Shown in pieces: positions 1-4,065 of a stretch of 5,806 nucleotides of DNA. The stretch is from Kofleriaceae bacterium (GTDB taxonomy: Bacteria; Myxococcota_A; Polyangia; Haliangiales; Haliangiaceae). Made by a program: the position numbers and the translations under genes. Numbering within the stretch: the first letter of the stretch is position 1; every line of letters starts with the position of its first letter. Location of the stretch: assembly GCA_016763395.1 (NCBI GenBank), contig JAESTW010000651.1:1-5806 (forward strand), read 5' to 3'. The notes beneath the pieces are model-generated. The model worked only from the letters and a program-made list of their open reading frames with translations. It did no database searches and had not been told where the DNA came from.

Positions 1-25
1 ACGAAGTACCGATTCTCAGATTCTC

Positions 26-34
26 TGTGGATAA
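26..34 (-). other. Perfect consensus DnaA box (TTATCCACA), isolated
   Basis: The - strand reads TTATCCACA, the strict consensus 9-mer bound by the initiator DnaA. Partial matches to the TCCAC core occur nearby at 55-60 (+) and 76-83 (TTGTGGAC), but neither is a good box. One perfect 9-mer is expected by chance in only a few percent of windows this size, so it is noteworthy without proving function. No AT-rich unwinding region, box cluster or dnaA/dnaN gene is visible, so an origin is not claimed. A regulatory or titration site is an alternative. Confidence 0.35.
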
Positions 35-38
35 CTCC

Positions 39-62
39 CGGTGGGGACATCCTCGTCCACCG
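39..62. repeat. GC-rich hairpin, CGGTGG / CCACCG arms
   Basis: CGGTGG at 39-44 can pair with CCACCG at 57-62, and after a two-base bulge AC (47-48) pairs with GT (55-56). This gives a 6+2 bp stem. Neither strand has a T-run after it, so it is not a canonical intrinsic terminator. It may be a structure in the end or leader of whatever gene lies to the left. Confidence 0.3.
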
Positions 63-98
63 TTACTCTGCGATGTTGTGGACGCTACGACGTTGTAA

Positions 99-129
99 TT
101 CCAAGCTTTCCAATGCAAAAGGCTTGGAA
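99..129. terminator. Possible (bidirectional) terminator hairpin with a duplicated arm
   Basis: TTCCAAGC at 99-106 pairs perfectly with GCTTGGAA at 122-129 (8 bp, 15-base loop). It begins five bases after the stop codon of the - strand peptidase-like gene, which is where a 3'-end structure belongs, and directly after a + frame stop at 96-98. Six bases of the arm are repeated as TTCCAA at 108-113, so a second hairpin (108-113 with 124-129) competes with the first. The U-tract is missing on both strands (the - strand continues TTACAACG), so Rho-independent termination is doubtful. An mRNA-stabilising 3' hairpin is equally possible. Confidence 0.35.
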
Positions 130-134
130 GATGG

Positions 135-1865
135 TTACAGAGGGTTGCACAGCTCTTTGTCGATTTCGAGGCTAGCAATGGCTGCTTCAAGAATGGGGGA
201 ATCCTCTTTCCTGTGGCTGTACAAGCCTGTCGCCGTAATGACAACGTAACGATCTGTGCACAGATACTCCGTCACGATGAAGTGCATCGCAGAGGACATA
301 CCGGGCATAGTACCGTGAAACTCGATCCGCAGGGTAGAGATGCCGTTGGTGGTGCCGATGATAGAATGATCCAGTGTGAGGCTGTCGATATTTTTTACTG
401 GCGCAGTCTCACTCTTCAGCAAATCCTCCAAGGACTGTCCGTTACGCGGTAAGTCGATCACATTCAAATTGGCTGAGAAGGCTGCAGAGGCAGGTGCTAC
501 CAGGCTAGCCCGACCGTTGTTGGTCATTTCCTTCCAGCCAAGAGGTACAGCAATAGAAAGGCCAACCCGCGGTATAAGCCAGCGATTGGAGCGCACCTTG
601 GGCTCGTCTTTGAGTTTGGTTAGCGCACGTTGCTCCTCGGAGATTGTGCTCAATACGTCTGTAGTGGTGTCGGCTGGGCACTCAGCGGTGTTGAGAACTG
701 CGTGTAGTAGAGGCGCAATTGCTTGGTCTTTCGCGTATACGAGGTCGACAGCGCAGCCTTTCTGGCGCAGACGTAGTCTCGAGGTGTCCGACTTTTTCGC
801 AGAAAAAGCCTCGACAAACTGTTTAGCATCTTCATTTCGATCCCAAAGGGTCCGCCAAACCATCACCCATTCGTCATTGCCAACTTGATATACCCGCATG
901 AGATCGCCGTCCCATCCTGTCGCCGAGATGTATGCCTCCGTGACGCGCAGACCGTTGTTAATGAGCATCCCATAGATCGCAAACTCGCCGACAACCGTTT
1001 CAAATTGTCGCTTGGCCTGCCCGGCGGCGCTCGGCCACGGTGGTAAATCTATCGTGGTAGGCATGTCTTGACCGAGTTTGCTGGGATGCAGCATCTGCTC
1101 TGATGACGTTGGCCGAGACTGTAATACTTCCTCTACCAACTCCCAGCCACCATCGGCATGCATGAGCCAAAAGAACCTTCGGCCAGCGCGGTAGATTAAA
1201 CTTAGGGCCTCACCTGAGAACACCTGTTCAATAGAATCGGTGTCATCAACAAGAGCGACTGTCTGCAGATCATGATCTTCGCCAGCACGAACCACCGCTG
1301 AAGAGACTGCCTCCGCGTGTCCTTCGATGACGATGCGCCTTACGAATAAATCATCCAAGCTTTCCGAATTTCGCAAGAAGTTCCCAAGCCCGCCAAGAAC
1401 ACGGCTTTGGTAAGCATGGATGAGTTCATGAGCAACCAAACCATCGTCGGCACCTGGCCCAGCATAGTCCGATTCGAGAAACACAAGACTATGACGTTCG
1501 GGATGGTAGTAGGCCAGGAAGGTATTGGAGGCGTTTATGGCGCTTTGCTGCTGAAAGGACTCAAAAGAGACGGGAGGTTCCTCGAGTGTAAGATATTGCA
1601 GCAGGTACTGGGCGCGCCAAATCACATCTGACTGCAAACTGAATTGCTGGGCTAGATCAGCTTTTGCTTGCTCTGCACCAAGCGTTTCGAACTTAAGTTT
1701 TTCAAGGTCGATCTTATAACCAAAGGTGCTTAGTTTCTTGTTGATCACCACAGCACGCACTCTGTGTGGTGAGTCAGTTTTTTTGTCGCCGCCCTTGCAA
1801 CCGTTGCCAATAAGACAACATAGCAAAGACGCAACAGAGGAGGAAGTTAGGCCGGAGAATCGCAT
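135..1865 (-). CDS. Secreted, probably lipid-anchored HExxH (gluzincin-like) metallopeptidase-family protein with DcrB/PsbP-like C-terminal domain
   Basis: Seen in the 576-residue protein: an N-terminal hydrophobic segment (about 8-20) ending at Cys23 (IGNGC), so a lipoprotein with a non-canonical lipobox is likely. A zinc-peptidase motif HELIH lies at 146-150 (His146, His150 as ligands, Glu147 as catalytic base), followed 31 residues later by EGHAEA (181-186), where Glu181 or Glu185 would be the third, glutamate ligand of a gluzincin. RPTSSEQMLHP (251-261), GWDGD (317-321) and WRTLWDRNEDAKQF (337-350) resemble, from memory, conserved blocks of uncharacterised surface proteins with the same HExxH core. 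Residues about 429-568 (GLSIAVPLGW onward, ending ILEAAIASLEI) look like a DcrB/PsbP/DUF1795-type domain. Inferred role: envelope protein exposed to the periplasm or cell surface; substrate unknown. Start: ATG at 1865 is the first possible, since an in-frame TAG lies three bases upstream; only a weak AGG precedes it. It lies 224 bp downstream of ilvD on the same strand, too far to assume one operon. Confidence 0.85.
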   Translation of the reverse strand: MRFSGLTSSSVASLLCCLIGNGCKGGDKKTDSPHRVRAVVINKKLSTFGYKIDLEKLKFETLGAEQAKADLAQQFSLQSDVIWRAQYLLQYLTLEEPPVSFESFQQQSAINASNTFLAYYHPERHSLVFLESDYAGPGADDGLVAHELIHAYQSRVLGGLGNFLRNSESLDDLFVRRIVIEGHAEAVSSAVVRAGEDHDLQTVALVDDTDSIEQVFSGEALSLIYRAGRRFFWLMHADGGWELVEEVLQSRPTSSEQMLHPSKLGQDMPTTIDLPPWPSAAGQAKRQFETVVGEFAIYGMLINNGLRVTEAYISATGWDGDLMRVYQVGNDEWVMVWRTLWDRNEDAKQFVEAFSAKKSDTSRLRLRQKGCAVDLVYAKDQAIAPLLHAVLNTAECPADTTTDVLSTISEEQRALTKLKDEPKVRSNRWLIPRVGLSIAVPLGWKEMTNNGRASLVAPASAAFSANLNVIDLPRNGQSLEDLLKSETAPVKNIDSLTLDHSIIGTTNGISTLRIEFHGTMPGMSSAMHFIVTEYLCTDRYVVITATGLYSHRKEDSPILEAAIASLEIDKELCNPL

Positions 1866-1912
1866 GGCCTAGTCATACCAAAGTGTCCGAGGCGGAAACA
1901 GCACCATCCCAG

Positions 1913-1932
1913 CGAGAAAAAATGGTTTCTCG
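1913..1932. repeat. Hairpin CGAGAAA / TTTCTCG
   Basis: CGAGAAA at 1913-1919 and TTTCTCG at 1926-1932 form a perfect 7-bp stem with a six-base loop. It lies 48 bases upstream of the HExxH-protein start codon, so in that gene's mRNA it would be a leader hairpin. No T-run follows on either strand. A protein-binding dyad is an alternative reading. Confidence 0.4.
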
Positions 1933-1948
1933 GTGTGTCGAATCGATG

Positions 1949-1975
1949 GGGATACCAGGGGTAGGTGCGAACCAA
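1949..1975 (-). promoter_or_regulatory. Weak promoter-like boxes for the HExxH-protein gene
   Basis: On the - strand, TTGGTT (1975-1970) and TATCCC (1954-1949) are 15 bases apart, and TG one base ahead of TATCCC makes an extended -10-like element. Matches to the sigma-70 consensus are partial and the spacer is short. The -35-like hexamer lies inside the first repeat unit of the phased array. Another candidate -10, TATGAC, lies just upstream of the ATG and would give an almost leaderless mRNA. Both are guesses. Confidence 0.2.
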
Positions 1976-1999
1976 GGCGGACAAGGGTTAACCAAGGAG
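1970..1999. repeat. Three direct repeats at exactly 10-bp period (AACCAAGG type)
   Basis: AACCAAGG occurs at 1970-1977 and again at 1990-1997, with the related GACAAGGG at 1980-1987 between them. The three units therefore sit on the same face of the helix, one turn apart. Tandem sites with this phasing are typical of activators that bind head-to-tail, such as OmpR-family response regulators. The array is 105-135 bp upstream of the HExxH-protein start and overlaps a possible -35 box. Function as an operator is inferred only. Confidence 0.4.
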
Positions 2000-2007
2000 T
2001 GGATGCG

Positions 2008-2034
2008 GAGCCTATCTCATCGAGATTTAAGCTC
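2008..2034 (-). repeat. Hairpin in the ilvD 3' flank
   Basis: ATCTC at 2014-2018 pairs with GAGAT at 2022-2026 around a three-base loop. Outside an internal loop (2 by 4 bases), GAGC at 2008-2011 pairs with GCTC at 2031-2034, for nine base pairs in all. It begins about 55 bases after the ilvD stop codon in the direction of ilvD transcription. There is no U-run beyond it, so it is better viewed as a possible 3'-end stabilising structure, or a Rho-associated end, than as an intrinsic terminator. Confidence 0.3.
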
Positions 2035-2089
2035 TGCTACCGTTATTGGCTTGATGAGGTACTCTCGCATCGCGGACATGATCAGGTGC

Positions 2090-3778
2090 TCACTTCCGGA
2101 CATCCGTGACTGCGCCCGTGTTTGCCGGCGATACAAGCCGGGCATACTTGGCCAAGACGCCGCGTGTGTACTTGGGCGGTTTCGCCACCCATGCTGCCCG
2201 GCGCTCAGAAAGCTCTTTGTCCGCCACTTTCAAGGTCAGCGTATTGTTGTCCGCGTCTATTTCAATCAAGTCGCCCGTGCGAACCAAGGCAATCGCACCG
2301 CCAAGTGCTGCCTCTGGAACGATATGTCCAACCACCATGCCATAGGTACCACCAGAAAAACGCCCATCGGTAATAAGCCCAACTTTATCACCAAGTCCGG
2401 CGCCAATGATCGCGGAGGTTGGTGCGAGCATCTCCCGCATTCCCGGACCACCAACCGGACCTTCATAGCGAATCACGACAATGTCACCGGCAACGACATC
2501 GCCCGCCAAAATCGCTTTGAGAGAGTCCTCCTCGCAATCGTATACTTTGGCAGGACCTTCGATTCGCCGCTTTGCCACGCCAGATGTTTTCGCAACACAG
2601 CCACCGGACGCCAAGTTCCCGCGCAAGATCGACAGGTGTCCCTGTGCATAGACCGGGTTCTCCCATTTGCGAATCACAGTCTGATCATCCCGTGGCACCT
2701 CTGGTATCTCAGACAATGTCTCAGCGATCGTCTTTCCCGTAATGGTCATGCAATCGCCATCGATGAGTCCTTGGGACAAAAGCATTTTCATGACCTGCGG
2801 AACACCGCCAGCGCGATGAAAGTCAATGGTGAGAAATTGCCCCGATGGTTTGAGATCGCATAGCACCGGCACCTTTCTCGCGACGGCATCGAAATCATCG
2901 AGGCCCAGCTGCACTCCCGCCGCATGAGCAATCGCTGGCAAGTGCAGGACCGCATTGGTCGATCCACCAACTGCCATTACAACCGCAACAGCGTTGAGAA
3001 AGGCCTCGCGCGTCATAATCTGCTTGGGCAATCGCTGCGCCTTGATACACGCCACAAGAACGCGAGCGGACTCCGCAGCACTGACTGACTTTTCCTCATC
3101 GACGGCTGCCATAGTCGACGAGAAAGGTAAGCTCATGCCCATCGCTTCAATCGCCGAGGACATGGTGTTCGCCGTGTACATTCCGCCGCAAGAACCAGGG
3201 CCCGGACAAGCATTGCGTTCGATTTTTCCCAATTCTTCGTCATCGATCGTTCCAGCAGCATGTTGTCCCACCGCCTCAAATACACTCACCACATTCAAAT
3301 CCCGTCCATGCAAGCGTCCGGGTTTGATAGTGCCTCCATAGACAAACACTGAGGGTATGTTCATTCGCGCAATTGCGATCATCGCGCCGGGCATATTCTT
3401 ATCGCAACCGCCAAAGGCCAGACAAGCGTCCATACTCTGTCCGTTGCAAACCGTCTCAATGGAGTCAGCGATGACCTCCCGCGATACCAGCGAGTACTTC
3501 ATGCCCTCGGTGCCCATCGAGATACCATCTGCGATCGTAATGGTTCCAAAGGTCAAAGGTTTTGCGCCAGCCTCTACAAGCGCCTCTTCACCGCGACGTA
3601 CCAGCGCCCCAATCCCCACGTTGCACGGCGTTAACGTACTGTGCGCATTGGCGACACCAACAATGGGTTTATTGAAATCTGCATCAACAAATCCCACCGC
3701 TCGCAACATCGCTCGATTCGGTGAACGCTGCGCTCCAGTCGTTACTACTTTGCTGCGGATGTTGTCTTGGTCTGCCAT
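2090..3778 (-). CDS. ilvD: Dihydroxy-acid dehydratase (EC 4.2.1.9)
   Basis: Catalyses dehydration of 2,3-dihydroxyisovalerate and 2,3-dihydroxy-3-methylvalerate to the 2-keto acids, the step before transamination to valine and isoleucine (the valine branch also feeds leucine); cytosolic. The 562-residue protein has all hallmarks of the IlvD/Edd family. Likely Fe-S cysteines are Cys52 (TPCN), Cys125 (GGCDKNMPG) and Cys198 (CPGPGSCGGMYTANTM). Asp84, Asp126 and Lys127 (the lysine carbamylated in the family) are expected at the Mg2+ site, and Ser475 in DGRFSGGTYG is the usual catalytic serine. Length (about 560 residues versus 616 in E. coli) and motifs fit the plant/mycobacterial branch, which carries an oxygen-tolerant [2Fe-2S] cluster; that subtype is inferred. 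Start: a TAG lies 17 codons upstream in frame with no ATG, GTG or TTG between, so the ATG is well supported. A GGAG is 12 bases upstream, a rather long spacing. It is transcribed away from ilvB. Confidence 0.97.
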   Translation of the reverse strand: MADQDNIRSKVVTTGAQRSPNRAMLRAVGFVDADFNKPIVGVANAHSTLTPCNVGIGALVRRGEEALVEAGAKPLTFGTITIADGISMGTEGMKYSLVSREVIADSIETVCNGQSMDACLAFGGCDKNMPGAMIAIARMNIPSVFVYGGTIKPGRLHGRDLNVVSVFEAVGQHAAGTIDDEELGKIERNACPGPGSCGGMYTANTMSSAIEAMGMSLPFSSTMAAVDEEKSVSAAESARVLVACIKAQRLPKQIMTREAFLNAVAVVMAVGGSTNAVLHLPAIAHAAGVQLGLDDFDAVARKVPVLCDLKPSGQFLTIDFHRAGGVPQVMKMLLSQGLIDGDCMTITGKTIAETLSEIPEVPRDDQTVIRKWENPVYAQGHLSILRGNLASGGCVAKTSGVAKRRIEGPAKVYDCEEDSLKAILAGDVVAGDIVVIRYEGPVGGPGMREMLAPTSAIIGAGLGDKVGLITDGRFSGGTYGMVVGHIVPEAALGGAIALVRTGDLIEIDADNNTLTLKVADKELSERRAAWVAKPPKYTRGVLAKYARLVSPANTGAVTDVRK

Positions 3779-3784
3779 GCGAAA

Positions 3785-3865
3785 ATGGTACTCCAGCTGA
3801 TCGGTACTGTCATCTTCACCATTTGCCTACCACCGTATGGAGCGACTCTACGTAAACTACTCTAG
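3785..3865 (+). other. Leu/Ile/Val-rich 26-codon reading frame (possible leader peptide)
   Basis: An ATG at 3785 opens a frame of 26 codons ending in TAG at 3863-3865. The peptide is MVLQLIGTVIFTICLPPYGA followed by TLRKLL. Eleven of 26 residues are Leu, Ile or Val, well above the usual fraction, as expected of an attenuation leader for an ilv operon. Against it: no Shine-Dalgarno sequence precedes the ATG, the stop is 200 bases from ilvB, no terminator hairpin with a U-run follows, and the frame starts only seven bases from the ilvD start codon on the other strand. Hydrophobic short frames also arise by chance. Confidence 0.2.
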
Positions 3866-3904
3866 CAAACGTCTGCTCTGAAGTGCGGTTCGTAGTTTCA
3901 GCCA

Positions 3905-3954
3905 CTAGTTAAGACACTACTCAAACCAGCCAAATCGAGTACCAATCTTAATAG
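3905..3954. repeat. Imperfect AT-rich inverted repeat CTAgTTAAGA ... TCTTAATAG
   Basis: CTAGTTAAGA at 3905-3914 is the reverse complement of TCTTAATAG at 3946-3954 apart from one extra G, giving nine pairs separated by 31 bases. It spans the AT-rich centre of the divergent region and ends at the overlapping promoter-like boxes. It may be a two-site operator for a dimeric regulator bridging the region. The long spacer makes an RNA hairpin less likely. Confidence 0.3.
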
Positions 3955-3958
3955 TATA
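3953..3958 (-). promoter_or_regulatory. ilvD: Candidate -10 box for ilvD (TATACT)
   Basis: TATACT on the - strand matches five of six consensus bases, with a TG three bases further upstream of the ideal extended position. No convincing -35 hexamer lies 16-18 bases upstream (CGGCAG at 17). If used, the ilvD leader would be roughly 165-170 bases. The same bases read TAGTAT/TATAGA on the + strand, so a divergent promoter overlap is possible. Confidence 0.25.
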
Positions 3959-3988
3959 GACAGCTACCTTTTAATCTGCCGCGAATTC

Positions 3989-4023
3989 TTGGCACTACGA
4001 TTGGTGCTGGGATACCCTGCCAA
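3989..4023 (+). promoter_or_regulatory. ilvB: Candidate ilvB promoter framed by the inverted repeat TTGGCA / TGCCAA
   Basis: TTGGCA at 3989-3994 matches five of six -35 bases. GATACC at 4011-4016, 16 bases downstream, is a poor -10 (three of six). The same TTGGCA is the left arm of a perfect 6-bp inverted repeat whose right arm, TGCCAA, is at 4018-4023, where transcription would begin. A dimeric regulator bound to both arms would cover the whole promoter. This would leave a leader of about 45 bases before ilvB. Both the promoter and operator reading are inferred. Confidence 0.25.
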
Positions 4024-4032
4024 ACTTACTTG

Positions 4033-4059
4033 GGAATCTGATTCCGCGAGATTTGGAAT
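4033..4059 (+). promoter_or_regulatory. ilvB: Dyad GGAATC-T-GATTCC and ilvB Shine-Dalgarno with competing pairings
   Basis: GGAATC (4033-4038) and GATTCC (4040-4045) form a perfect dyad with a single central base. The weak ribosome binding site GGAA (4055-4058) lies seven bases before the ATG and is part of a second GGAAT copy (4055-4059). ATTCC at 4041-4045 can pair with the upstream GGAAT (4033-4037, three-base loop) or with the downstream one (nine-base loop), but not both. The second pairing would hide the ribosome binding site. At DNA level the dyad is equally readable as a repressor operator. Stems are only five pairs, so stability is modest. Confidence 0.35.
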
Positions 4060-4065
4060 GTTATT

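Larger units (their letters stand above)
1..134. other. Short intergenic or gene-end stretch at the left edge
   Basis: No gene can be assigned with confidence here. Three weak possibilities were read by eye. On the + strand, one frame is open from base 3 to a TAA at 96-98 (31 codons), and this stop sits directly against the hairpin at 99-129, as the tail of a convergent gene would. A second + frame is open from base 1 to a TAA at 247-249, but it runs deep into the opposite-strand gene and reads like chance. On the - strand, an ATG at 50-48 opens a frame to the window edge, with a weak GGTGG six bases upstream. None of the translations resembles a protein I recognise. The stretch also holds a DnaA-box 9-mer (26-34), a GC-rich hairpin (39-62) and the hairpin at 99-129. 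Confidence 0.4.
1866..2089 (-). other. Intergenic region between ilvD and the HExxH-protein gene
   Basis: These 224 bases follow the ilvD stop and precede the HExxH-protein start, both on the - strand. They contain a hairpin just after ilvD (2008-2034), a phased direct repeat (1970-1999), a weak promoter-like pair (1949-1975) and a hairpin (1913-1932) in what would be the leader of the downstream gene. An open + strand frame starts here and runs to 2863, but most of it is antisense to ilvD and it is not treated as a gene. The arrangement favours separate transcription of the two genes. Confidence 0.5.
3779..4065. promoter_or_regulatory. Divergent ilvD-ilvB control region
   Basis: These 287 bases separate the start codons of two pathway genes read in opposite directions, so both promoters must lie here or just inside the genes. 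The middle (about 3903-3975) is AT-rich and contains overlapping -10-like sequences on both strands. Several inverted repeats follow towards ilvB (3905-3954, 3989-4023, 4033-4045). No T-box specifier domain, no GC-rich hairpin with a U-tract, and no recognised riboswitch core was found. Shared control by one DNA-binding regulator, as IlvY or Lrp exert in enteric bacteria, is plausible but not shown by sequence. Confidence 0.75.

Noticed and set aside
1..249. + strand frame open from base 1 to TAA at 247-249
   Set aside because: It extends more than 100 bases into the opposite-strand HExxH-protein gene, and the translation resembles no known protein. A frame of about 80 open codons is not rare opposite a real gene.
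376..888. 170-codon + strand frame antisense to the HExxH-protein gene
   Set aside because: It lies wholly inside a gene with clear domains on the other strand, and its translation has low-complexity Ser/Arg character with no family resemblance.
1919..1965. tRNA 3'-end look-alike on the - strand (GATTCGAC ... ACCATTTTTT)
   Set aside because: The bases flanking TTCGA do not form a 5-bp T-stem, and no matching acceptor, anticodon or D arms are found upstream. The CCA and T-run are part of the CGAGAAA/TTTCTCG hairpin.
1883..2863. 326-codon + strand frame spanning the intergenic region and antisense ilvD
   Set aside because: About three quarters of it lies opposite the strongly conserved ilvD coding sequence. 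The translation is rich in Arg, Cys and His with no recognisable motif, as expected of an antisense shadow.
3745..3822. 25-codon - strand frame (MVKMTVPISW...) overlapping the ilvD start, preceded by GGTGGTAGG
   Set aside because: It has a passable ribosome binding site but only four Leu/Ile/Val residues, ends inside ilvD out of register for coupling, and shows no leader-peptide features.
3837..3881. 14-codon + strand frame (MERLYVNYSSKRLL) as a second ilvB leader candidate
   Set aside because: Only four of 14 residues are Leu or Val, there is no Shine-Dalgarno, and it overlaps the better 3785-3865 frame in a different register.
3866..4065. Intrinsic terminator, T-box or attenuator ahead of ilvB
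   Set aside because: No GC-rich hairpin followed by a U-run and no T-box antiterminator consensus was found. The TTTT at 3969-3972 is not preceded by a stable stem.
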